Assembly (NCBI RefSeq): GCF_000024405.1
Contig: NC_013517.1
Span: 1-64,000, forward strand
DNA length: 64,000 bases
Reading direction: 5' to 3'
From: Sebaldella termitidis ATCC 33386
GTDB taxonomy: Bacteria; Fusobacteriota; Fusobacteriia; Fusobacteriales; Leptotrichiaceae
Shown: piece by piece, positions 9,477 through 19,200 of the stretch
How positions within the stretch are numbered: position 1 is the first letter of the stretch
How the letters are laid out: every line of letters begins with the position of its first letter
Translations under genes and position numbers: made by a program
The notes under the pieces: generated by a model
Databases searched by the model: none
Told to the model about the DNA's origin: nothing
Seen by the model: the letters and a program-made list of their open reading frames with translations, nothing else

Positions 9477-10232
9477 ATGTTGAGAAAAGCATTGTTTATA
9501 GTAAGCAACGAGAATGAACTAAAGGCTATAAAAGAATTTTCGAGGGTATTTACTGAAAAATATAAAGATTTTGTTTTAGATGCCCTTTATGTAAAAGATA
9601 TTTTGAAATATGAAATATTTCCGTCTACTATAGAAGGAATAGGAATTGACATAGGAAGCACTTATATAATCGAAGAATGGAAAGAGCTGGAAGAAAATAA
9701 TTTCAAAACAATGAAAAGCCAGCTTAAAGATAGTTTCGCCAATATATTCGTGGAAGAAGGGGAAACTGTGGAGGTCTGTCTTGAAAAGCTGAAGGCCTAC
9801 GATATATTAATACTGCTTAAAGGTGAAAATATAGGACCTTATTTGAAGGAAATTTTACGTGTACACTATAAGCCGATGATTATTCTGCCTGAGGCAGAAA
9901 GCTATAAGCTGGATAAGGTTTTATTGCTTGATGACGGCGGATATAAAGCAAATCGTACTTTGTTTAATTATTATAATAATTTCGGGGAATCAAAAGTGGA
10001 TGTTTTAAGAGTAAATGTCGACGAAAAAGATGAACTGAAAGATAGATTCGGGGAAAACTATCATCTGATAGACAAAGAGGGAGATCCTTTGAAGATAATA
10101 CTTGCAGAAGCAGAAAACTATGATATGATTCTCATGGGAACTTTGAAATTTGCTGTGATGGTAGAAAAAATAACCGGAAAATTCGGTGTAAGAATTATAG
10201 AAAAAATAAAAAAACCTATTTTTATAGGATAA
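9477..10232 (+). CDS. Universal-stress-protein-like protein, tandem domains
   Basis: A 251-residue cytoplasmic protein. The C-terminal ~110 residues follow the UspA pattern: a strand-helix core (KVLLLDDGG...), a YDMILMG strand and a terminal PIFIG strand. The ATP-binding G-2x-G-9x-G-S/T motif after YDMILMG is degenerate. The N-terminal half, starting RKALFIVSNENE, is probably a second, more diverged Usp domain. The ATG at 9477 is preceded by GAAGGAG at 9463-9469; an upstream GTG at 9468 overlaps that site and is unlikely. It lies 17 bases after gyrA and ends just before a strong hairpin, so it is the last gene of the gyr transcript. Function unknown; Usp membership is inferred from pattern only. 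Confidence 0.55.
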   Translation: MLRKALFIVSNENELKAIKEFSRVFTEKYKDFVLDALYVKDILKYEIFPSTIEGIGIDIGSTYIIEEWKELEENNFKTMKSQLKDSFANIFVEEGETVEVCLEKLKAYDILILLKGENIGPYLKEILRVHYKPMIILPEAESYKLDKVLLLDDGGYKANRTLFNYYNNFGESKVDVLRVNVDEKDELKDRFGENYHLIDKEGDPLKIILAEAENYDMILMGTLKFAVMVEKITGKFGVRIIEKIKKPIFIG

Positions 10233-10240
10233 ATGAAGAA

Positions 10241-10267
10241 GAACCTGTCTAAAAAGACAGGTTCTTT
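10241..10267 (+). terminator. Rho-independent terminator after gyrBA-usp
   Basis: A perfect 10-bp stem GAACCTGTCT (10241-10250) / AGACAGGTTC (10255-10264) with an AAAA loop, followed by TTTC. The T-tract is short. Confidence 0.75.
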
Positions 10268-10335
10268 CTATGTAATCAGATGAAAATAAATAAGAAGACA
10301 ATTAGTTACTGTAATAGTATTTTTATTAAATTTTA

Positions 10336-10344
10336 TGATATAAT
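10336..10344 (+). promoter_or_regulatory. Extended -10 promoter candidate
   Basis: TGATATAAT at 10336-10344 is a perfect TATAAT with an upstream TG. No good -35 is seen 17 bases upstream. It would give a leader of about 150 bases before the gene at 10503. Confidence 0.4.
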
Positions 10345-10502
10345 GTCTTTTAGATAATCTGAGTAAATAAAATTTTAGTTTGTTTTTCAGTGAAAATCGA
10401 AAAAAATTATTTAAAGCTGCTGTAAAATCATAATTGGAAATAATGATAACACAAAAATTAAATATCTCTAGCATAAAATTTAATCAATAAAAGGAGAAAA
10501 AC

Positions 10503-11189
10503 ATGATATTTTACACAAATAAAGGAAAAAACTTACTGGAAATATTTTCAATTGCTTTTTTCAGCTGGTGTATAGGGTTCTTGATATTTTTTGCAGGCGG
10601 TTTATTTTTATTGAATCGTATGGGGTATCTGGAAACTTTTGATGACTATAATAATAAAGTTTCAGTGTATGTAGATGAGAGAATCGAGAAGAAGGATCTG
10701 CCAGATTTCAGAGCTCCGGGGTATAAACAAGCCAGAGCTGAATATGATAAATATTTAAGAGAAATTCCGGGGAAAAAAATGGCATTAAGTAATGAATATA
10801 AAAGAGAAAACCCAAGAAAAACGATTGAAGTATGGCATCAAATTCTCTTAATAGGTATTCTGCCATTGGTATTTACTTTATTAGTCAGTAAAAAATATAA
10901 CGGAAGTCTGATAAATAGCATAGAAATTTCTGGTGATACTGTTACTGTCGCTAAAAAGAACAAAAAAATAAAAAAATATGACATGAATAATTATTTTGTC
11001 CAATTGTTTACAACGACTGTGATTTCATGGAAGCATTTGTTTATTCCATATAAACTGTATCATGTAAATCTGCTGGATATAGCGGATAAAAAGAAATTAA
11101 AAGATACAATTTATTTATATAATTTCAACAGAAAAGATCTGGAAGAAATTTTGGAATTAATCGAAGGATATCAAAAAAGATATGTCTGA
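10503..11189 (+). CDS. Uncharacterised membrane protein, two transmembrane segments
   Basis: A 228-residue protein that I do not recognise. Hydrophobic segments lie near residues 14-38 (IAFFSWCIGFLIFFAGGLFLL) and 111-128 (ILLIGILPLVFTLLV), separated by a charged ~75-residue loop that is probably extracytoplasmic. The C-terminal ~100 residues are strand-rich and polar (SIEISGDTVTVAKKNKKIKKYDM) and end in a helix, recalling PH-like domains attached to small membrane proteins. The start has AAAAGGAG 7 bases upstream. It stands alone between a terminator and a phosphodiesterase gene. Confidence 0.7.
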   Translation: MIFYTNKGKNLLEIFSIAFFSWCIGFLIFFAGGLFLLNRMGYLETFDDYNNKVSVYVDERIEKKDLPDFRAPGYKQARAEYDKYLREIPGKKMALSNEYKRENPRKTIEVWHQILLIGILPLVFTLLVSKKYNGSLINSIEISGDTVTVAKKNKKIKKYDMNNYFVQLFTTTVISWKHLFIPYKLYHVNLLDIADKKKLKDTIYLYNFNRKDLEEILELIEGYQKRYV

Positions 11190-11221
11190 TTATTTTACAA
11201 GATACCTGTATCAGATTTTTT
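11185..11221 (+). terminator. Weak terminator candidate
   Basis: TCTGAT (11185-11190) pairs with ATCAGA (11210-11215), with a nested GATAC/GTATC pair inside, followed by six T bases. It overlaps the stop codon of the preceding gene. Confidence 0.4.
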
Positions 11222-11304
11222 AGAATAAAAAAAACAGCAGTCAGAGCAGCCTTCCATCTTTTATTGTTTCTTGTTAATTTAAAGCAAAAGAAAAAGATAA
11301 TAAT

Positions 11305-11332
11305 TTGTTTTTTTGACGTGTTATGGTAAAAT
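11305..11332 (+). promoter_or_regulatory. Promoter candidate for YfcE-type gene
   Basis: TTGTTT (11305-11310), 16 bases, TAAAAT (11327-11332), with a TGG extension just before the -10. A TTGACG at 11313 is too close to serve as -35. Confidence 0.4.
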
Positions 11333-11397
11333 TAGGGAAACAAGAAAGTATATTTAATAAAGTTATTTAATAATAAAACTCAGAAAGAAGAGGCGAA

Positions 11398-11862
11398 ATG
11401 AAAGTACTAATTTGTTCTGACAGTCATAAGAGGCTGGATATATTTCAGAAGGTAATAGACAGAGAATTACCTGAAGTAGTGATATTTGCAGGAGATCACA
11501 GCACAGATGCATTAGATATGTCTTATGTATACTCCGGTATAAAATTTTTTATAGTAAGAGGAAATACAGATTATTTTGACAGGGATACATCAGATGAACT
11601 GGTAATAGAGCTGGAAAAAGAAAAGATACTTTTGGTACACGGTCATTTGTTCGGAGTAAAGTCATATATGAGTGAACTGGAAAAAGAAGCAGAGTCAGAC
11701 GGTGTAAGCATGTGTATATTTGGTCATACCCATATTCCTTATTATAAGGAAAAGAATAAAATAAAATACATAAATCCAGGAGCAATGCAAAATGGAAATT
11801 ATGCAATATGGGAAGGAAAAAAGATAGAATTAAGGAATGTTGTAAATAAATATAAAAACTAG
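11398..11862 (+). CDS. YfcE/MJ0936-family metallophosphodiesterase
   Basis: A 154-residue calcineurin-fold phosphoesterase of the small YfcE/Vps29-like class. Metal ligands are visible in order: SDSH near the N-terminus, AGDH, GNTD (N of the GN motif), VHGH and GHTHIP near the C-terminus. Members hydrolyse phosphodiesters with Mn; physiological substrates are mostly unknown. A GAAGAGG site precedes the ATG. It has its own promoter candidate and is followed by a possible tiny basic gene and a large hairpin, suggesting a short transcript. Confidence 0.88.
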   Translation: MKVLICSDSHKRLDIFQKVIDRELPEVVIFAGDHSTDALDMSYVYSGIKFFIVRGNTDYFDRDTSDELVIELEKEKILLVHGHLFGVKSYMSELEKEAESDGVSMCIFGHTHIPYYKEKNKIKYINPGAMQNGNYAIWEGKKIELRNVVNKYKN

Positions 11863-11954
11863 CTGTTTCTTTTTGAGGCTGGCGGCTGAAGTATGGCTGT
11901 AATTATGTTTTTTATTATTAATGTGAATGTTTGTGATATGAAAGGAAGACAGTT

Positions 11955-12053
11955 ATGAGAAGAAAATCCTGGAATATTCTGAGAGCAGCTTTAGTGAAAA
12001 CTAAAAGAAACAGACGCAGAAATTTTAGATATAAACATTTTTCAAAAGATTAA
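11955..12053 (+). CDS. Possible 32-residue highly basic peptide
   Basis: An ORF too short for routine calling. It starts at the ATG at 11955 with AAAGGAAG about 8 bases upstream and encodes 32 residues, roughly 40% Arg and Lys, with a hydrophobic patch (WNILRAALV) near the start. It lies in the 337-base gap between the phosphodiesterase gene and the convergent DeoR gene, and a strong plus-strand terminator follows at 12116-12190, so the stretch is probably transcribed. The composition recalls ribosome-binding or nucleic-acid-binding peptides, but no homologue is recognised and it could be chance. Confidence 0.35.
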   Translation: MRRKSWNILRAALVKTKRNRRRNFRYKHFSKD

Positions 12054-12115
12054 CAGAGAAACTAGTAATATAATGTAAATCAGAATTATCAGAAATGATA
12101 TGAATATTTAAACAG

Positions 12116-12190
12116 AAACGAACCTGACAAAGTTTTTAAAGTAAATATCCGGTTTTTCGGAGTTACTTCAAATAACAGGTTCGTTTTTTG
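12116..12190 (+). terminator. Large two-tier terminator hairpin
   Basis: The outer stem AAACGAACCTG (12116-12126) / CAGGTTCGTTT (12176-12186) is perfect. An inner AAGTAA/TTACTT stem capped by TCCG-GTTTTT-CGGA sits within it. A run of T follows on the plus strand. It lies between convergent genes and may also stop transcription of the minus-strand DeoR gene. Confidence 0.8.
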
Positions 12191-12199
12191 ATATTTTTA

Positions 12200-12949
12200 C
12201 TATTGAATAACTGCAACTTTTTGTTTGGTATATAGTTTTGCTATATTTGGATTTACGTTTTCTGTAATTAGATAAGTTAATGTATCAGCAGGACAAATTA
12301 TCTGGTTGGAAACAGTCCCCAGCTTGTCAAGAGTAACTAATCCGATAATTTCAGTGGAAATAGATGCCATTTTTCTCTTTACAAGTGATTCTGATATCGT
12401 AGGTACACTTATTCCTATCTGATCATCAATATTATAAATTCCCATAATATAAGTATCTGCCCTTACATTACTCAGATATTCCACTGTATCAATTCCAAGA
12501 TTAACCATTGATTGTTTATAAAGGGTTCCCCCTATCATAAGTACCTCTATCTGTTCATGATATGCGAGAGCCATGGCAATCGGAGGACTGTTGGTTATGA
12601 CTGTTGCCTTGAAATTAATGGGAAGAGAATTAACCAAATGCAAATTTGTAGTTCCTCCGTCAATTAATATAACAGTATTTTCCTGAATATATGGAAGAGC
12701 TTTTCTTGCTAAATTTTCTTTAAGATTATTAGAAATTTTTAGTCTTTTTTCAAAATCTGTTACCGGAGGACCAATTCTAAGGGCACCGCTGTGTACTCTT
12801 CTGACAAGTTTTTTCTGATCCAGCTCTTTAAGATCTCTTCTTATAGTGTCTTCTGAAACTTGAAAAAGCTGGCTCAGGTCACTTGCAATTACTTTTTGTT
12901 TTTCATCCAGCAGTTCCAGTATTTTTTGCTGTCTCTCCTCTTTTAACAT
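12200..12949 (-). CDS. DeoR-family transcriptional regulator
   Basis: A 249-residue sugar-phosphate-responsive repressor of the DeoR/GlpR family. The N-terminal winged helix contains RRDLKELDQKKLVRRVHSGAL, typical of the family signature. The C-terminal sensor domain shows DGGTTNLHLV and a VITNSPPIAMALA segment. An extended -10 (TGCTACAAT, at 12983-12991 on the complement) lies just upstream. No sugar gene is adjacent on its strand: its neighbours are the basic small ORF and, divergently, the autotransporter. Its target is unknown. The start ATG has GGAAG upstream. Confidence 0.92.
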   Translation of the reverse strand: MLKEERQQKILELLDEKQKVIASDLSQLFQVSEDTIRRDLKELDQKKLVRRVHSGALRIGPPVTDFEKRLKISNNLKENLARKALPYIQENTVILIDGGTTNLHLVNSLPINFKATVITNSPPIAMALAYHEQIEVLMIGGTLYKQSMVNLGIDTVEYLSNVRADTYIMGIYNIDDQIGISVPTISESLVKRKMASISTEIIGLVTLDKLGTVSNQIICPADTLTYLITENVNPNIAKLYTKQKVAVIQ

Positions 12950-13167
12950 ATAAAACTTCCTTTCTTAACCAATAATAGTTTAATTGTAGCATAAACATGC
13001 ACGAAAAGAAATGATTTTCTATTAAAAAATGCGTAAAAATACTTTTTTATGCTGTTTTAAATTTGGTAATATAACAAAAATTGATATCTTATAAATAATA
13101 GTATACAATCTTTTCTAAAACACATGTTTTAAAAAGTTATAATTTTATAATAATTAATCATTCATTG

Positions 13168-13196
13168 TTGACAAATATAAACAGATATATTAAAAT
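13168..13196 (+). promoter_or_regulatory. Strong sigma-70-type promoter of the autotransporter
   Basis: TTGACA (13168-13173), 17-base spacer, TAAAAT (13191-13196). Transcription would begin about 75 bases before the autotransporter ATG. The 329-base divergent gap to the DeoR gene holds this promoter and the DeoR -10, and otherwise nothing recognisable. Confidence 0.75.
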
Positions 13197-13278
13197 AAAA
13201 GCTACTTTAAAGATTCTAGAAAGGAGATATAAAAAGAACATTTGTTTATTAAAATAAAAAAAATTATTTAGGAGAATT

Positions 13279-16200
13279 ATGAGAAAAAATAAAAAATTAT
13301 TAGTAGGATTTTTAGCAGTAAATTCTATACTAAATGCGAGTACAGGCAGCAATGATAATGTGATTAAAAATGATAAGTTATTTAATAAAATGGTAAAAAA
13401 TATAGAATCAGGAAAATCTAATGATGAAAATTATAAATTAATTGAGAAAATTTTGAATAAAAGGAATGCAGAACTGAAGGATTTATATCTGCAGAATGAT
13501 TATGTGGTAAAACCTGAATATCTTGAATGGCAATGGTTTGCTACAGGATTTTATACAGAAAGAGGCCGTGGTGATAATACATCGGACAATGCACAGTATC
13601 GTTCGACAACAGAAGGATATTACAATGAAGACGGTGAATATATAGTAACAGAGGGAAAACCGTATATGCCTGTTCAGGGAGTAAAAACCATCAATCTGGG
13701 AATGAGCATTCCAGTTAAAGGGCTGAATTTAGGGGCAATTTCTATTAGTCCCGGAGAAGTAAAGCTTCCCAATATAGAAGAAGTAACTGTGAATATAACA
13801 GTACCAAGCACACCTACAGTGGGAAATGTAAATTTACCTGCATTTACACCAACAGCACCTGCTGTAAATACTCCTTCTATATTTACGCCGCCTGCACTGG
13901 ATAAAGTATCTACAGGATTTGCACAGGGAGATCCTGTGGGATTCAGACCTCAGATAAATGTCATATTGGGAAATTCAAGTGCAGCACCTATAAGCGGTAC
14001 AACGACAGTGACTTCACTGGGCACTTCACAGTTTTCCATAACAGGATCCGGTTTCACATGGAACGGATACAATGACAGTACAACAACATCCGGGACTGTC
14101 ACTACAGGAACATATTCAATGAATACAAACAGTTATCCTTATACATTTTTAAATGTTCTGGCAGGATCATCTACACTCAGCGGAAACTGGATATATCGGA
14201 ATCAGACTACAGGTGCTTCACCTAATACTGCCAGATTTGTCAGTGTAAACCATGCTTATGGTGCAAGACATCTGAATACGGAATTTCATCTTGCTGGAGA
14301 CACTTCTATATATGGAAGAAATGACGGTCATATGACAGTAGGTATAGAATATCAGGCATATGATGCTTTAAGCGCGAAGGCAATTATAGATTCCGGAACG
14401 ACTCTTACTCTTGAAAGCGGTAAAAATCTTTTTGGAATGACTTTAATGATAGAAAGCCCGTATTACAGGGATGATTTTACAAAAATACCTATAGATACAA
14501 CTTGTGCTTCAGGGATATGCAGACCAATGGAAAATCTTCCTATATATTCTACAGCGGAAAATAGAGGAAAAATAGTAATAAACAGTCAAGAAAGTATAGG
14601 AATTGATTTTGCAAAATATACAGTTCCCTCATCAGACGGATCTAATCCAATGGCTATTTATGTGAAGCCGGGAAATATTGAGATAAACGGAAGTTCAAAC
14701 TACGGGATAAGAGTCCCTAATATTTTTGACTACGGGAATCTGGGCGGAGCATATTCAAGAACAAGCCAGCTGGGTACAGTAGTATACAGCAGTAACGGGA
14801 AAGAACAAAATTACTTTAAAGAAACAATAATAGACGGCTCAGGCGGAATGGTAACTGTAGGCGGAAGCCAAAACGTGGGAATTTCTCTGTCAAAAAAGAT
14901 AACAGGATCTACCCAGGTAGCAGGCGTTCAGGGATTAACAGCTTCAGATTCTGCTGATCTTATTGGAAATATAAGAAATTTAAATATAACAGTAAATGGA
15001 ACTGAGGGAATAGGAATACTCAGAAATGCAAACTATGTGGAAAAAGATGATTCTACAGGTCTTCCGTTTGGAGATATAGTATTAAAAAATATAAATGTGG
15101 AAAGTCTGAGCTTTGGAACTGAAGCTGAAAAATCAGTACTTATCAGAAGTGACAGATCAAAGCTGATACTGGAAAAAGACCTTATTCTGACTTCGACACT
15201 TTCAGCGGGAAAATCGGATAATATAGTAATGCTTGCTAATAATTCAGCAACAGCAAACGCTTTAGATCCTTTGTATACTGCAAAAGCAGAAAATAGGGCA
15301 GAAATAAATATAGGAGCAGGACTGTATAAAACAACAGGACTTCTTTCTGCAAACGGAGGAGAAGCAACAAACAGCACTGCCGGTGAGATAATAGTAAATT
15401 CGGAAGAATCGCAGGGAATGGCAGTACTTGTTAATTCTAAGGGCTTTAACAGCGGAATTATAACTGTACTGGGGACAAAGTCCGTAGGTATAGCCAATAT
15501 GGGAGAATTTACCATGACAGCTGGGGAAATAGATGCTTCAGGTGATCAGTCCGTAGGAGTTTACGGGGCTGACAATAATAATAAAACAAATATAAACGGC
15601 GGTACAGTAAAGGTATCAAACAACGGAATAGGTTTTTTTGCCGGAGATAATGCTACAATTAATATAAGCGGGGCTTCCCTTGAAGCAAATGACAAAGGAC
15701 TTTTGTTTTATACATATAAAAATTCTTCTGCATTAACATCCTCAGGTCATATAAACATAACAGGAACGGTAAATGCCACGATAAATGCCGGAGGAACAGC
15801 TTTTTATCTGAAAGATGACCTTAGTCAGATAACTAACTTTATAAACAGTGTATTTACAGGAAGCGGTAAACTTAATCTGAATATGGCAAGCTCTGATTCA
15901 AGACTGTTTATTCTTGATTCACCGGCAAATGACATATATCTGAGCAGTTCTTCAAGCTCTGCAATAGAATCACTGATTCCGTCATCAAAGGTAAGCATCA
16001 CGGGAACAGGATATAAGCCTTATGCAGTATTTAAGGGAACTCTTGTGGTAGACCAGAATGTAAATCTTGACGATACAAACGATGCATATAACAGACTGGA
16101 TTTCATGTCATCAAAAACAATTATTAATCCGGGAATTATAATGTCAGGTACAGGAAATAATGTATCGGCAGTGGGACAGAGAAATTATACAGGAACAAGC

Positions 16201-19200
16201 GGAAGAAATGAAGTAATTGTTATAAATAACGGAACAATAAAACAAACTGGACAAAATGTAATAGGAATAGTAACAGACTATGGAAATATAACTAATGCAG
16301 GATTAATAAGCTCTACAGGTGATAATTCAATAGGAATATACGGAGCAAACGGAACAATAAGCAAAAATACCGGGAAAATAGAAATAGGAAATACCGGAAT
16401 AGGAATATACGGAGGAAATCTGCTTACAGCTTCTGCTCCGGGGTATGGCGATCAGAAAATAGAAATAGAAAATGACAGTGAAATAAAATCGGCGGGAGCA
16501 ACCGGGGGAATAGGAATATATGCAGATAATACAGCTCTGGCATTAGGAGATTCCACAGTAAAACTTGGTACAAATTCTGATATAAATATGGTATCGGCTG
16601 AAAACGGAGTGGGAGTATACGGTAAAACTACCACAGTCAGCGGCGGAGGTACAATATCTGTCGGGAAAAACGGAATAGGAATGCATCTTTTGGATAGTAC
16701 AGCCGGATTAAGTAATATAACTATGAATTTATCAGGTGATAATGCTGTAGGATATAATATTGCCGGAACAAGTACTTTTACAGGAAGCGGGGTTTTCAAC
16801 ACAAACGGAAATAATACAGTATTATTTAATATGCAGAAAACAGCGCCAAGTACTGCATATATAGACTTCTCAGGCTTTAGTGTAAGCGGAACCGGGAATT
16901 ATGTAGGCGGAAATATAGAAAATGCAGGTTTTTATTATAGTAATTCAGGAACAGTAAATGAAAAAAGTACAATAGCAGCCGGAAAAAATTCTGTAATATT
17001 ATTTGATGCAGGAACTAACATAAATGCATCAGGAAGCAGTAATGTAATAGGAATAGCCGACGGAACATACAATGGCGGAATGCCTTTTTCATTCGCAGGT
17101 ACGACAGCTGATAAAGAGCTTACAAACAGAGGAATAATATCAGCGGGTGATAAATCAGCAGTTCTTTATGCCAAAAATAATGCTGCAATGCTAAATGCCG
17201 GAACTGTTACTGTAGGAAAAGAGTCTGTAGGATTATATGGTGTAAGCGTTAATGATGTAGAAAACAAAGGAACAATTAATGTAGGAGAAAATTCAAAGGG
17301 AATCTACCTGAAAGACGGGGTACTTACAGGAGTATTGAATTCAGGAAAGATATTAAGCTCATCTGATACAGCAGTAGGGATAATTTCTGATTACAACGGC
17401 GGAAGTACGACTTTGATAAAAACAACTGATGAAATAAAACTAACAGGAGAAAATTCTGTAGGAATTTATACTACCGGAACCGGTATACAGAATGTAGAAA
17501 ATATAGGACTTATAGAAATAGGAGCTTCTTCTGACAGAAATAATCCAGGAATGGCAATTTATAATACAGGTATAGGAAATACAGTTTTGAATACTGGGAC
17601 AATTACAGCAGGAAATAATTCACTTGGAATTTACAGTAAAGGCGGAGCTGTAACTGAAAGCGGCAATCTTAATGTCGGAAACAGCGGTACGGGAATATAT
17701 TCAGACGGAGGAAGTGTAATAATTAACAATCTCGGTTCTATGAATATAGGAGCAAATGCAGCAGTAGGAGTATATGGAGCAAATAATGCAAATATTCAGA
17801 ATAACTTTGCCAATATAGGGATAGGAAACGGAAGCTACGGATTTATAGCTGAGAGCGGATCAAACGTTACCAATACAGCAGCTCAGATACTTGGGGAAAA
17901 CTCCGTTCTTGTTTACGGAAACGGAGCAGGAAATATTATAAATACAGCAAGCGGAAATATTAGTGCAGCAGGTTCGGGAAATATAGTGTTTTATACAACA
18001 GGCGGCGGAACGGTAATAAATGACGGAAATATAACAGCTGATATAGGGAAAAGCAATATAGGAATTTATAATAACGGAGGAAGCATAACCAATACAGGAA
18101 CTGTATCTGTCGGTGATACTGAACTTGCTTATGATTCATCAGGTAATGTGGATGTATTAAACAGCAGATATGCAGTGGGAATTTACGGAGAAGCATCAAA
18201 AGTAGAGAATCACGGAAACCTGAATATAGGAAATAATGCTGTAGGATTATATGTGAAGGATAACACTATAACAGCATTAAATTATGGGAATATATACGCA
18301 GGAACATCAGCAAGCCCTAAAAATGGAGCAATAGGAATCTTTTCAGAAGGCGGGGCAGGAGTAGAAAATCACGGAAATATTACTTTATATGGTAATGATG
18401 TAATAGGAATAGCCGGAAAAGGGTCTGCAAAAGTAACAAATCACGGAATAATAACAGTAGAGGGACAAGGGGCAACCGGAATTTACGGAACTCTTAATAC
18501 AGTAGTTGATAATCAGGGAACTATAAATGTATCCGGAACGGACAGTGTAGGAATAATAGCACCTAAAGGAAAGATACTGAATAACGGAACGATAAACTTT
18601 ATAAACGGTGCCAAGATGACAGCTATGGATAATGAATATGAAATACCTGAGCTAATCAATGCAGGGATAATAAAAGTAAACGGAAATTTTGAAAATGAAG
18701 GAATGAAAATATCGCTAAAGCCTGATTTGAACACACTACAGGAATCATCAGTAGCAGGAATAGATTTTGTAATGAACAGCGGAAGTATCTCAGCAGATAC
18801 ACTTACAATAACAGATACGGTAAAAATTCTTCCTGATTTTTCACAGGGAACAAATGCCAAGGTGTATAAACTGGAGAATGCTTTTATATCAAGCAATATA
18901 ATATCTGTGACAGGAAAACTTCCTGTGGTAAGTAATTCACTGACTTGGGAAGCAACACCTTCGGTAAATTCAGACGGAAATATAGATATCTATATGTCAA
19001 AGATAGATTATCATGATTTTACCGACGGACTGTGGTATGATGATTTTGGAAAAGCTCTTGATGAAAATTATTATGGATCAGCAGGAGATGCCGGAAAAAT
19101 CTATGACAAGCTGGATCTTATTGAAAACGAAAAAGATTTCAGGCATGTAATGGAAAGCCTTGCAGGGAATATTTATGCCAATATAAACCAGCGTGAGGAA

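Noticed and set aside
13216-13278. Possible leader peptide before the autotransporter (AAAGGAG then TTG)
   Set aside because: Spacing of about 15 bases to a TTG and only nine codons; not convincing.
15033-16802. Minus-strand ORFs inside the autotransporter (15033-15515 and 16452-16802)
   Set aside because: They mirror the repetitive passenger coding pattern and lack ribosome sites.
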